A DNA stretch of 64,000 bases from Pararhizobium polonicum (GTDB taxonomy: Bacteria; Pseudomonadota; Alphaproteobacteria; Rhizobiales; Rhizobiaceae). A model generated the notes under the pieces. That model had not been told where the DNA came from, made no database searches, and worked only from the letters and a program-made list of their open reading frames with translations. The position numbers and the translations under genes are program-made. The stretch covers positions 124,001-188,000 of the forward strand of contig NZ_LGLV01000013.1 of NCBI RefSeq assembly GCF_001687365.1. Direction: 5' to 3'. Positions 38,299 to 47,189 of the stretch are shown here, one piece after another. How positions within the stretch are numbered: position 1 is the first letter of the stretch; every line of letters begins with the position of its first letter.

Positions 38299-38388
38299 GG
38301 AGAGGTGGCAGAGTGGTCGAACGCACCGCACTCGAAATGCGGCATACCTGCAAGGGTATCGTGGGTTCAAATCCCACCCTCTCCGCCA
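38299..38388 (+). tRNA. tRNA-Ser (CGA)
   Basis: A 90-nt class II tRNA. The acceptor stem GGAGAGG pairs with CCTCTCC, followed by discriminator G and encoded CCA. The D arm is TGGCAGAGTGGTCGAACG, and the anticodon stem CCGCA/TGCGG holds CTCGAAA, anticodon CGA (reads UCG). The long variable arm, about CATACCTGCAAGGGTATC, and the T arm GTGGGTTCAAATCCCAC are clear. Confidence 0.97.
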
Positions 38389-38787
38389 TTCTGGGCTTGG
38401 GCTTGGGCTGCCGGCGCTTTCCGCGCACACCGATCTTCACACGAGCGCTTTTGCTACGCCTCTTTGAGTTGGAGATGACGCCAAGGCGTCACGTGGGTAC
38501 GATTTAAGTTCAGTTTTGAGAAATTACGGGCAGGCTACCGCAGCTGACTCTGAATCGTAGATGTAGACGGAGGCCTGACGAGCGTGAGGTTTTTTTGATT
38601 ATGCGGAGAACCTTCGCGGGCCGCTTTGGGGGCGACAGGAATCGGTCTGCCATTCGCTCTCGATGTAAAGGTGCCCGCCGGGCATTCTTGCGAATGTTCG
38701 TTCGGAGCCATCCCGGAAAACTGTTGTGTGGTAACGCCGCTCTCCTTGATCTGCATCCGAATGGATGCCCCCTGATCGCCCACACAC
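38389..38787. other. Region downstream of tRNA-Ser, no convincing gene
   Basis: About 400 bases between the tRNA and uxuA. A near-perfect small hairpin CCTGACGAGCGTGAGG followed by seven T (about 38573-38597) could end a plus-strand transcript. A minus-strand frame at 38535-38783 stays open for 82 codons from GTG, but its third-position GC is lower than in flanking genes and I recognise no family. No integrase or att repeat of the tRNA 3' end was seen. Confidence 0.5.
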
Positions 38788-39963
38788 CTATGTCAGCTGA
38801 TCGACCGCGGCGATGACGCCGCGCAGTTCTGCGAGGCCTTTCAGGCGGCCGATGCAGGAATAGCCGGGGTTGACCGTCTTTTTCTGGTCGTCGATCAAAA
38901 GGTGGCCGTGGTCGGGGCGCATGGGGATGACGCTGTCGGGGCGGCCTTCCCTCTCCCGCCGCCGCTCTTCGGCGCGCAGAACTGAAATCAGCGAGACCAT
39001 GTTGACGTCGCCGGCCAGGTGCTCGGATTCGATGAAGGAGCCGTCCGGTTCCTTGGTGACATTGCGCAGATGGGCAAAGTGGATGCGGTCGGCGAAGCTT
39101 CTGGCCATCTCCACCACGTCGTTGCCGGCGCGCGAGCCATAGGAGCCGGCGCAGAGCGTGATGCCGTTTTCCGGGGCATCGACGGCGCTGAGGATCGTTT
39201 GCACATCGTCGGCCGTGGAGACGACGCGCGGCAGGCCGAACAGCGGGAAGGGCGGGTCGTCCGGGTGGATGGCGAGCCGGACGCCGGTTTCCTGCGCGAC
39301 GGGCACGACTTCTTGCAGGAACTCGATCAGGTTGGCGCGCATGTCGTCCGACGAGGTGTCGTCGAAGGCGGCGATATGGCCACGGATGGTTTCGCGCGTG
39401 TGGCTGTCCTCGCCACCGGGAAGGCCGGCGATGATGTTCTTTTCCAGCGTCAGGATCTCGTCCTGGCTTTTCGCCGCCAGCCGCTTGCGGGCTGCCTCGA
39501 CCACCGGTGCGTCGTAGCTCTCCTCGGCGGCGCGGCGTTTCAGGACGAAGACGTCGTAGGCGACGAAATCGATCATGTCGAAGCGCAGCGCATAGCCGCC
39601 GGCCTCGGTCGGATACATCAGGTTGGTGCGGGTCCAGTCGACCACCGGCATGAAATTGTAGCAGACAACAGGCACGCCGGCCTTGCCGAGATTGGCAAGG
39701 CATTGCTTCCAGGCATCGAGATAACGCCGCCATTCGCCGTCGCGGCGCTTGATCGCCGAGTTGACGGGAATGGATTCGCAGACCGCCCATGTCATGCCGG
39801 CTTTGTGGATCAGTGCCATGCGCTCGGTGATATCATCCGGCGTCCAGATGCGGCCGTCATAGATGTGATGCAGGGCCGTGACGACCCCGTGCGCGCCGGC
39901 CTGTCGCGCATCCGACAGAGTGACCGGATCCTGCGGTCCGAACCAGCGCCAGCTTTCGAGCAT
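38788..39963 (-). CDS. uxuA: Mannonate dehydratase
   Basis: UxuA removes water from D-mannonate to give 2-keto-3-deoxygluconate in glucuronate breakdown. The 391-residue product has the TIM-barrel family pattern: MLESWRWFGPQDPVTLSDARQAGAHGVVTALHHI at the N terminus, RLAIHPDDPPFPLFGLPRVVST, with His and Asp metal ligands, and MRPDHGHLLIDDQ near the C terminus. The ATG at 39963 has GGGAGG upstream. It is divergent from a GntR regulator that heads an SDR and an isomerase-like gene. Confidence 0.94.
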   Translation of the reverse strand: MLESWRWFGPQDPVTLSDARQAGAHGVVTALHHIYDGRIWTPDDITERMALIHKAGMTWAVCESIPVNSAIKRRDGEWRRYLDAWKQCLANLGKAGVPVVCYNFMPVVDWTRTNLMYPTEAGGYALRFDMIDFVAYDVFVLKRRAAEESYDAPVVEAARKRLAAKSQDEILTLEKNIIAGLPGGEDSHTRETIRGHIAAFDDTSSDDMRANLIEFLQEVVPVAQETGVRLAIHPDDPPFPLFGLPRVVSTADDVQTILSAVDAPENGITLCAGSYGSRAGNDVVEMARSFADRIHFAHLRNVTKEPDGSFIESEHLAGDVNMVSLISVLRAEERRREREGRPDSVIPMRPDHGHLLIDDQKKTVNPGYSCIGRLKGLAELRGVIAAVDQLT

Positions 39964-40085
39964 GTCAGTGCCTCCCATTATAATGTTGGACAATTAAACG
40001 GATGATAGACGAAAATGCAAGATATGAGAGTTGATTGGCGTAATATGTGGGGCATATAGTGACTGCGCAGGTGAAGGAGCGGCCG

Positions 40086-40844
40086 ATGAGGAATGGCATG
40101 GAAGAGGTTCCCCGGGCATCCGCCGTGGACGGTATGGTCCAGCATATTCGCGGCCTGATCCGCGAACGCGGGCTGACGGTCGGCGACGTGCTGCCGAGCG
40201 AAGGCGAACTCGCGGTCATGTTCGATGCCAGCCGCAACACGGTGCGTGAAGCCTTCCGGACGCTGAAGGCCTATGGCGTGGCCGAATCGCGCCAGAAGGT
40301 CGGAGCGGTGCTGACCGATCAGCATCAGTCGGCCATGCGCGATCTGTTTTCCTTTGCCATGGACATTTCCGTCGATGCGTTTCGCGATATCCAGGGCTAC
40401 CGGCGGCTCACTGAAATGAACCTGTTCGATCGTCTTGCCGGCCGGATCAGCGAGGAGACCCTTCAGGAAATGGATGCGCTCAATATGCGCATTCGCCAGG
40501 CCACCACGCCCGAAGAGGCGTCGGACCTCGACTATCAGTTCCACAAGCTGATGGTGGATGCGGCGGGCAACCGGACGCTGTCGGAAACCTACGGCATGCT
40601 GAAACCGGTGATCCGGCGGCTGATGCTGGCGGGCAAGTCGCAGCGCCAGGTTCTGGAGGGCGTTGCGGCGGAACATGCCGATATCGTTGAGGCTTTGCGC
40701 CAAGGCGACAGGATCGGCTTTGCCTATCACATGGATCGGCATCTCGACGCGGGACTGGAGTTCATTCCGGCTGCTGATCGATCCGGCGGAATACAAACGG
40801 CAGGCCGGAAAAAGATGGAGCGGGAGGAGACGGGTCATGAGTGA
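40086..40844 (+). CDS. GntR-family (FadR-type) regulator of the sugar-acid cluster
   Basis: A 252-residue GntR regulator with winged helix VDGMVQHIRGLIRERGLTVGDVLPSEGELAVMFDASRNTVREAFRTLKAYGV (about 15-66) and an FCD domain with EMNLFDRLAGRI, DLDYQFHKLMVDAAGN and a late AEHADIVEAL/HMDRHL His pair. The ATG at 40086 has AAGGAG 6 bases upstream. By position it is likely the UxuR/ExuR-like controller of uxuA and of the two following genes, with an aldonate or hexuronate inducer. The stop overlaps the SDR gene by eight bases. Confidence 0.88.
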   Translation: MRNGMEEVPRASAVDGMVQHIRGLIRERGLTVGDVLPSEGELAVMFDASRNTVREAFRTLKAYGVAESRQKVGAVLTDQHQSAMRDLFSFAMDISVDAFRDIQGYRRLTEMNLFDRLAGRISEETLQEMDALNMRIRQATTPEEASDLDYQFHKLMVDAAGNRTLSETYGMLKPVIRRLMLAGKSQRQVLEGVAAEHADIVEALRQGDRIGFAYHMDRHLDAGLEFIPAADRSGGIQTAGRKKMEREETGHE

Positions 40845-41622
40845 GTTTGCCGGAAAGGTTGCGGTCGTGACCGGAACAACCGGGATCGGCCGTGCCGTTG
40901 CGCTGCACTTGGCCCGGCAGGGCGCCTCCGTGGCGTCGCTCGGGATCGATCTGGCGGCGAATGCCGAGCTGGAGGAGATGGCAGCGGCGGAGAACCTGTT
41001 TCTTGCCGTTTTGCATGCGGATGTATCCGTGCCCGAGAATGTTTCCTCCGCCATGGCGGCCGCGGTTGCGCGTTTCGGCGGCATCGACATCATCGTCAAT
41101 TCGGCCGCCGTCCATCCGTATGGCACCGCCGAGACGACGCCGTTCGAGAGCTTCATGCGCTGCATGGCCGTCAATGTCGGGTCGATCCACCTGACGGCGG
41201 AATTCGGCGTGCCGGAGATGCGCAAGCGCGGCGGTGGCGTCATCGTCAATCTGTCCAGCGTGCAGGGACATGCCTGCCAGCGCGGCGTCTCGGCCTATGT
41301 CGCCTCCAAGGGGGCGATCCATGCTCTGACGCGGGCGATGGCGCTCGATTTCGCGCCTGATCGTATCCGCGTCGTATCGATCAGTCCCGGCTCGGTGCGC
41401 ACGCCGATCCTGGAGCTGGCGGCCCGTACGTTCGAAGGCGAGGATGCCGATATCGAATCCGTTTTCCAGCGTTTCGGTGCTGCACATCCGCTCGGGCGCA
41501 TCGGTGAGCCGGAGGAGGTGGCTGCGCTTGCGGCCTTTCTGGCGTCGGACAAGGCGGCGTTCATCACGGGATCGGACCACCGGATCGATGGCGGCCTGAC
41601 GGCCGGCATCGGCGTTCGCTGA
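40837..41622 (+). CDS. Short-chain dehydrogenase/reductase
   Basis: A 261-residue classical SDR. The cofactor motif TGTTGIGRAVA (about 13-23) is the TGxxxGxG loop; NSAAVHP replaces NNAG. The catalytic Ser is in NLSSVQG and Tyr/Lys in SAYVASKGAIHAL. DHRIDGGLTAG is the usual C-terminal signature. In a cluster with mannonate dehydratase it may oxidise or reduce a hexuronate or aldonate (for example fructuronate/mannonate), but the exact substrate is unknown. GGAGG lies before ATG 40837. Confidence 0.88.
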   Translation: MSEFAGKVAVVTGTTGIGRAVALHLARQGASVASLGIDLAANAELEEMAAAENLFLAVLHADVSVPENVSSAMAAAVARFGGIDIIVNSAAVHPYGTAETTPFESFMRCMAVNVGSIHLTAEFGVPEMRKRGGGVIVNLSSVQGHACQRGVSAYVASKGAIHALTRAMALDFAPDRIRVVSISPGSVRTPILELAARTFEGEDADIESVFQRFGAAHPLGRIGEPEEVAALAAFLASDKAAFITGSDHRIDGGLTAGIGVR

Positions 41623-41633
41623 GGGAGGATATC

Positions 41634-42332
41634 ATGACACATCCGATGAAACGCAGCGCCATCAACGCGATCATGCGCGAGGGCGAGGCCTTCATGCGCT
41701 CGTTCGGCTTCGTCCTGCCGCCGTTTTCGCGCTGGTCTCCGGACGAGATGCGGGCGCGCAAGGCGGAGATCGACGGGATCACCGGCGCATCGCTCGGCTG
41801 GGATATTACCGATTTCGGTCTTGGCGATTTTACGAAAACCGGGCTGTTCCTGTTCACCGTGCGCAATGGCCGCTTTGCCGATCTGCAACGGGGGCGCGGC
41901 ATGCTTTACGCCGAAAAGGCGATGATTGCGCGCAAGGACCAGGTGACACCGGCACACCGGCATCTGTTGAAAGCCGAGGACATCATCAATCGCGGCGGCG
42001 GCACGCTGGTGATCGAGCTGTTCGGCGATACGGACGGGCAATGCGATCGCAGCAAGGGCGTGCGGCTGGCGACGGATGGTCTCTGGCGTGATTTCGCCCC
42101 CGGCCACAAGCTGCGGCTTGCGCCCGGAGAAAGCGTGACGCTGATGCCGGGAGACTGGCATGCGTTCTGGGCAGAGGGGGCGGATGTCTTCGTCGCCGAG
42201 GTTTCGACCGTCAACGACGACAATACCGACAATATCTTCGAGGATCCGGCGGTGACGCGGTTTTCAGGGATCGAGGAGGATGAACCGCCGCTGCATCTTC
42301 TGGTGCCGGATTATGCGGACTGGTTGCGGTAA
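41634..42332 (+). CDS. D-lyxose/D-mannose ketol-isomerase-like cupin protein
   Basis: A 232-residue protein of the D-lyxose isomerase family (DUF1498). FGFVLPPFSRWSPDEM is the family start. The cupin metal site is visible: PAHRHLLKAEDIINRGGG (His-x-His and Glu) and a later His in PGDWHAFWAEG. Known members interconvert D-lyxose/D-xylulose and D-mannose/D-fructose. It is 11 bases downstream of the SDR gene. In this cluster it probably feeds or drains the mannonate/fructuronate route, which is an inference. Confidence 0.85.
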   Translation: MTHPMKRSAINAIMREGEAFMRSFGFVLPPFSRWSPDEMRARKAEIDGITGASLGWDITDFGLGDFTKTGLFLFTVRNGRFADLQRGRGMLYAEKAMIARKDQVTPAHRHLLKAEDIINRGGGTLVIELFGDTDGQCDRSKGVRLATDGLWRDFAPGHKLRLAPGESVTLMPGDWHAFWAEGADVFVAEVSTVNDDNTDNIFEDPAVTRFSGIEEDEPPLHLLVPDYADWLR

Positions 42333-42367
42333 CCGGCCAATAGAGGGAGCCGCCCCTTTGAGGCAGG

Positions 42368-42393
42368 CAGGCGGCCGGCTTCCCGGCCGCCTG
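42368..42393. terminator. Hairpin between the convergent isomerase-like and pyc genes
   Basis: CAGGCGGCCGG and CCGGCCGCCTG form a perfect 11-bp stem with a CTTC tetraloop, followed by TGTCTTT on the plus strand. It separates two convergent genes. Confidence 0.7.
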
Positions 42394-42409
42394 TGTCTTT
42401 ACCAAAGCG

Positions 42410-45400
42410 TCAAGCCCCGTAAACGATCAACAGATCCTTGGCGTCGATCTGGTCGCCGGTGCGCACCAGCACTTCGGCGATGGTACCGTCCTTTTCCGCG
42501 TGCAGCGCGGTTTCCATCTTCATCGCCTCGATCGACAACAGCACGTCGCCGGATTTCACCGTCTGGCCGGCAGTGACCGCGACGGCGGAAATGACGCCCG
42601 GCATCGGGGCGCCGAGATGGGCGCCATTGCCGGCTTCCGCCTTGCGGCGAACGGCGCTGGAGGCGCCGCGGTTGCGATCGGGAACCTTGATCGGGCGCGG
42701 CTGACCATTGATCTCGAAGAACACCTTGACCATGCCCTTTTCGTCGACCTCGGCCTGCGCCTGATTGAGGACGACGAGCGTCTTGCCTTTCTCGATATCG
42801 GCGAACAGTTCCTCGCCCGAGCCCAGCCCGTAGAAATAGGCCGGTGTCGGCAGCACGCTGACCGGACCATAGGTCTCGTGCGCCAGCGCATAGTCGGTGA
42901 AGACCTTCGGATACATCAGGTAGGAGGCAAACTCGAAATCGCTGACTTCGCGTTCGATCTTGGTCTCGATGCTTTTGCGCTCCGCATCGAGATCGGCATC
43001 TTCCAGAAGCGAGCCGGGACGAACCGTATAGGGCTTTTCGCCCTTCAGCGCCTTCTTCTGCAGCGCCTGCGGCCATCCGCCCGGAGGCTGACCGAGATCG
43101 CCCTTCAGCATCGACACTACCGATTCCGGGAAGGAGACGTCCTTGTCCGGATTGAGGACATCGGCGACCGTCAGGTCCTGGCTGACCATCATCAGCGCCA
43201 TGTCGCCGACCACCTTGGAGGATGGTGTCACCTTGACGATATCGCCGAACATCTGGTTGGCATCGGCATAGGTCTGGGCAACGCGGTGCCAGCGGCTTTC
43301 CAGCCCCAGCGAACGGGCCTGTTCCTTGAGGTTGGTGAACTGGCCGCCCGGCATTTCATGCAGGTAGACTTCGGATGCAGGGCCCTTGAGATCGCTTTCG
43401 AAGGCCGCGTACTGGTGGCGCACGGCTTCCCAGTAGAAGGAGATGCGGCGGATCCATTCCGGATCGAGATCCGGGTCGCGCTCGGTGCCGCGCAGGGCTT
43501 CGACGATCGAGCCCAGGCAAGGCTGCGAGGTATTGCCCGACAGGGAATCCATCGCCGCATCGACCACGTCGGCCCCCGATTCCACGGCCGCAAGCACGGT
43601 CGCGGCGGAAATGCCGGATGTGTCATGGGTATGGAAGTGGATCGGCAGGTCGGTCGCCTCGCGCAGCGCCCGGAAGAGCACACGGGCGGCGGCCGGCTTC
43701 AACAGGCCTGCCATGTCCTTGACCGCGATGATATGGGCGCCGGCCTTGTCAAGCTCGGCGGCGAGGGCGGTATAATATTTCAGGTCGTATTTCGGGCGCG
43801 CCGAATTGAGGATATCGCCGGTGTAGCAGATGGCCGCTTCGCAGAGCTTGTTTTCCTCGGCGATGGCGTCCATCGACACCCGCATGTTCTCCACCCAGTT
43901 GAGGCAGTCGAACACCCGGAACAGGTCGATGCCACCCTTGGCAGCCTGGCGGACGAAGTATTTCACCACATTGTCGGGATAGTTCTTGTAGCCGACGCCG
44001 TTGGCGCCGCGCAGCAGCATCTGCAGGAGCAGGTTCGGCGCGCCTTCGCGCACCTTGGCCAGGCGCTCCCACGGATCTTCGGTGAGGAAGCGCATGGAAA
44101 CGTCGAAGGTGGCACCGCCCCAGCATTCCAGCGAAAACAGGTTCGGCAGGGCGCGGGCGTAGGTGCCGGCGATCCGGGCGATATCGTACGTGCGCATGCG
44201 GGTGGCGAGCAGCGACTGATGGCCGTCGCGCATCGTCGTGTCGGTGATCAGCACGCGGTTCTGCGCACGCACCCATTCCCCGAATTTTTTCGGGCCGAGT
44301 TCGTCAAGCAGCTGCTTGGTGCCGGGCTGGATGTCGCCGGGCGTGAACGGCACCACCGGCGCGGCGATGTCCTTGGACGGCTTCGGCCGCCCCTTGGCTT
44401 CCGGATGGCCGTTGACGGTCACGTCGGCGAGATAGGTGAGCAGCTTGGTGGCGCGGTCCTGGCGCTTGACCTGCTGGAACAGTTCCGGCGTCGTGTCGAT
44501 GAAGCGCGTCGTGTAGCTGTTGTCGCGGAATTTCTCGTGCGTGATGATCGCTTCGAGGAAGGTGAGGTTGGTGGCGACGCCGCGGATACGGAATTCGCGC
44601 AGCGCCCTGTGCATGCGCGCGATCGTTTCTTCCGGGCTCGGCGACCACGCGGTGACCTTTTCGAGCAACGGATCGTAGAAGCGGGTGATGACGGCGCCCG
44701 AATAGGCCGTGCCCCCGTCGAGCCGGATGCCGAAACCGGTGGCGCCGCGATAGGCGGTGATGCGGCCGTAGTCGGGAATGAAGTTCTGTTCCGGGTCTTC
44801 GGTGGTGATGCGGCACTGCAGCGCGTGACCGTTGAGCTTGATGTCTTCCTGCTTCGGAACGCCCGATTCCGGCGTGCCGATGGCAAAGCCGTCGAGGATA
44901 TGGATCTGCGCCTTGACGATATCGATGCCGGTGACCACTTCGGTGACCGTGTGCTCGACCTGGATGCGCGGATTGACTTCGATGAAGTAGAACTTGCCTG
45001 AGTCCATATCCATCAGATATTCGACCGTGCCGGCCCCGACATAGTTCGTCGCCTTGGCAATCCGGGTCGAATAGCCGGCCAGTTCCTGGCGCTGGGCTTC
45101 GGTCAGATAGGGAGCCGGTGCGCGCTCGACAACCTTCTGGTTGCGGCGCTGGACCGAACAATCGCGCTCGAACAGGTGTACGACATTGCCATGGGTATCG
45201 CCCAGCACCTGGCTTTCGACGTGACGCGCCCGTTCCACCAGCTTTTCGAGATAGACTTCGTCCTTGCCGAAGGCGGCCATCGCCTCGCGCTTGGCTTCCG
45301 TGACCTCACGGGCAAGATCCTTCGGATCGCGGATGGCGCGCATGCCACGGCCGCCGCCGCCCCAGGAAGCCTTGAGCATGATCGGATAGCCGATCTCCTC

Positions 45401-45868
45401 GGCCATCCTGGCCACTTCAGCCATGTCGTCGGGAAGCGGTTCGGTGGCCGGAACGACGGGCACGCCGATTTCAATGGCGAGATTGCGGGCGGCGACCTTG
45501 TTGCCGAGCCGCCGCATCGTATCGCCGGTCGGGCCGATGAAAATGATTCCCGCCGCCTTGCAGGCATCGACGAATTCCGGGCTTTCGGACAGAAGGCCAT
45601 AACCGGGGTGGATGGCATCGGCCCCCGAGAGCTTGGCGACCCGGATGATCTCCTCGATCGACAGGTAGCTTTCGATCGGTCCCAAGTCGCGGGCAAGGTG
45701 CGGCCCGCGGCCGACCTGGTAACTCTCGTCCGCCTTGAACCGGTGAAGCGCCAGCTTGTCCTCTTCCGCCCATATCGCAACCGTTTTTATTCCCAGTTCG
45801 TTTGCGGCGCGAAACACGCGAATGGCAATTTCAGAACGGTTGGCGACAAGAATTTTCGAGATGGGCAA
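42410..45868 (-). CDS. pyc: Pyruvate carboxylase
   Basis: Pyc carboxylates pyruvate to oxaloacetate with ATP, bicarbonate and biotin, the main anaplerotic step in rhizobia. The 1,152-residue single chain has the biotin carboxylase domain (ISKILVANRSEIAIRVFRAA; KASWGGGGRGMRA; FIEVNPRIQVEHTVTE), the carboxyltransferase TIM barrel (TDTTMRDGHQSLLATRMRT; CWGGATFDVSMRF; HFHTHDTSG), and a C-terminal biotin domain with SIEAMKMETAL (Lys about 1121). The TTG at 45868 (MPISKILVAN) has GAGGAG upstream and fits the family start. An ATG at 45907 would add 13 residues. Confidence 0.97.
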   Translation of the reverse strand: MPISKILVANRSEIAIRVFRAANELGIKTVAIWAEEDKLALHRFKADESYQVGRGPHLARDLGPIESYLSIEEIIRVAKLSGADAIHPGYGLLSESPEFVDACKAAGIIFIGPTGDTMRRLGNKVAARNLAIEIGVPVVPATEPLPDDMAEVARMAEEIGYPIMLKASWGGGGRGMRAIRDPKDLAREVTEAKREAMAAFGKDEVYLEKLVERARHVESQVLGDTHGNVVHLFERDCSVQRRNQKVVERAPAPYLTEAQRQELAGYSTRIAKATNYVGAGTVEYLMDMDSGKFYFIEVNPRIQVEHTVTEVVTGIDIVKAQIHILDGFAIGTPESGVPKQEDIKLNGHALQCRITTEDPEQNFIPDYGRITAYRGATGFGIRLDGGTAYSGAVITRFYDPLLEKVTAWSPSPEETIARMHRALREFRIRGVATNLTFLEAIITHEKFRDNSYTTRFIDTTPELFQQVKRQDRATKLLTYLADVTVNGHPEAKGRPKPSKDIAAPVVPFTPGDIQPGTKQLLDELGPKKFGEWVRAQNRVLITDTTMRDGHQSLLATRMRTYDIARIAGTYARALPNLFSLECWGGATFDVSMRFLTEDPWERLAKVREGAPNLLLQMLLRGANGVGYKNYPDNVVKYFVRQAAKGGIDLFRVFDCLNWVENMRVSMDAIAEENKLCEAAICYTGDILNSARPKYDLKYYTALAAELDKAGAHIIAVKDMAGLLKPAAARVLFRALREATDLPIHFHTHDTSGISAATVLAAVESGADVVDAAMDSLSGNTSQPCLGSIVEALRGTERDPDLDPEWIRRISFYWEAVRHQYAAFESDLKGPASEVYLHEMPGGQFTNLKEQARSLGLESRWHRVAQTYADANQMFGDIVKVTPSSKVVGDMALMMVSQDLTVADVLNPDKDVSFPESVVSMLKGDLGQPPGGWPQALQKKALKGEKPYTVRPGSLLEDADLDAERKSIETKIEREVSDFEFASYLMYPKVFTDYALAHETYGPVSVLPTPAYFYGLGSGEELFADIEKGKTLVVLNQAQAEVDEKGMVKVFFEINGQPRPIKVPDRNRGASSAVRRKAEAGNGAHLGAPMPGVISAVAVTAGQTVKSGDVLLSIEAMKMETALHAEKDGTIAEVLVRTGDQIDAKDLLIVYGA

Positions 45869-45982
45869 GTCGGACTCCTCAAGACTTGAAACACGGTAAT
45901 GTTGCACCGCGAAAAGAATTATTAGCGTTTCATGACTTGAAGTTCAATTTGAGAGTGACGCCATAGCGCGATTCATTTCCAA

Positions 45983-46723
45983 TCAGGAAATCAGTCCCAG
46001 GCGGAACGACAGCGCCACGGCGTGATGGCGGTTCTTTGCTTTCAACTTTTCCTGGATACCGTTCATGTACCAGTCGACGGTGTGGGTCGAGATATCGAGG
46101 ATCCTGCTGATCTCGTTCGAGGTCATTCCATCGGCCAGATAGTGCAAGGCCTCCATTTCGCGGCGTGTCATCTGCACATCGACGCTGGAGACCATGTCGG
46201 CAAGAACCGTCGGATCGCTCAATTCCAGAAGCCGCCAGAATATCTTCTTGGCGATGGCGTCGAACAGGCTCATTTCCACGGGGCTGAGATCGACGACGCG
46301 GCCGCCGAGCGTCATGTTGCCGAGCAATCCGCGGCGCCCGTGAACGGGGAAAATATAGCCATCATACAGGCCGTGGCCGCGTGCTTCCACCATCATGCGC
46401 TCCATGCGCTTGCGATGCGGGTCGGAACGGAAGGCAACCAGGGTATCGCGCCAGCGGAAGCCGCGCTGCGCGTGGCCGAGATAGCGGATCGTCGGATCGA
46501 TGATGACGTATTTCTTCTTGATGTAGATCTGCGGCCAGCCGTCGGGCCAGCGTCCTGCAAGCAGCAGGCTCAGGGGATTTTCATCGGGCTTGGGCTGGCG
46601 GACGATCCCGTAATAGTCGAAGCCGTAACGGTCCAGGACCCGTTCGAATTCCTGAACGATTTCATCCCTGCTTCGCATCTCATCTATCAGTGCCAAAAAT
46701 TGCACCAGCAATGTGATATTCAT
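45983..46723 (-). CDS. expR: LuxR-family N-acyl-homoserine lactone regulator, ExpR-like
   Basis: A 246-residue quorum-sensing regulator. The acyl-HSL pocket residues known from TraR are all present: Trp63 and Tyr67 in GWPQIYIKKKY, Asp76-Pro77 in IIDPTI, and Trp91 in FRWRD. The C-terminal helix-turn-helix is MTSNEISRILDISTHTVDWYMNGIQEKLKAKNRHHAVA. No luxI-type synthase lies in the window, so it is an orphan receptor by context. Its place between pyc and ndvA matches Sinorhizobium meliloti, where ExpR controls exopolysaccharide and motility. The symbol is by synteny and similarity. Confidence 0.85.
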   Translation of the reverse strand: MNITLLVQFLALIDEMRSRDEIVQEFERVLDRYGFDYYGIVRQPKPDENPLSLLLAGRWPDGWPQIYIKKKYVIIDPTIRYLGHAQRGFRWRDTLVAFRSDPHRKRMERMMVEARGHGLYDGYIFPVHGRRGLLGNMTLGGRVVDLSPVEMSLFDAIAKKIFWRLLELSDPTVLADMVSSVDVQMTRREMEALHYLADGMTSNEISRILDISTHTVDWYMNGIQEKLKAKNRHHAVALSFRLGLIS

Positions 46724-47189
46724 TAATGTTCCTTCAAAAAATCAATTTCAGTCTCTGACAGTAATCTGTTGCGCCGCAGCATGAATGTCCCGTTCAGCAC
46801 CCATTCATGTTGCAATCGCGATAATCGCCATCGTCAGTCATGGAACCACCTAACACCGCATCGCCGTCCAACTGCAAGGTGCGAAAAATAGCAAGCTATG
46901 GATAAATCGATCGAGGCGATACGAGCCATTTTGTCTCATCTCGGTCCTTATCACAGATAAGCTTGCCCGTTCGACCTCAAAGTTGATTACAGACGATGTT
47001 TTGTTTGGCCATGGAAGAGAAAGAAGGTTCGGAGAATTGCCGAGAAAAATGAGTGTTTTTGTCATGAATAATGATCGAACCGACGCATTTTCCACGGAAA
47101 TCCGGGCTTCTCTCTAAACTATACTGAGACACGAATGCCATGTTGCTTGTTGTTGCAACGCAATTCAACTTCCCAAGAGGGATAAGACA
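46724..47189. other. AT-richer divergent regulatory region of expR and ndvA
   Basis: These 466 bases are clearly richer in A and T than the flanking genes and hold no plausible gene. They should contain the promoters of both divergent genes. Short dyads include GTTGC-N8-GCAAC near 47148, close to the ndvA ribosome site. I saw no clear lux-type box of 18-20 bp. Confidence 0.6.

Noticed and set aside
38535-38783. An 82-codon minus-strand frame between tRNA-Ser and uxuA
   Set aside because: GTG start without a good ribosome site, weak third-position GC bias and no recognisable family. I kept it only as a note in the intergenic entry.
38299-38787. Possible integration site at tRNA-Ser
   Set aside because: No integrase gene and no direct repeat of the tRNA 3' end were found nearby.
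42500-45001. An 833-codon plus-strand frame opposite pyc
   Set aside because: It overlaps a fully recognisable pyruvate carboxylase and has the usual antisense composition.
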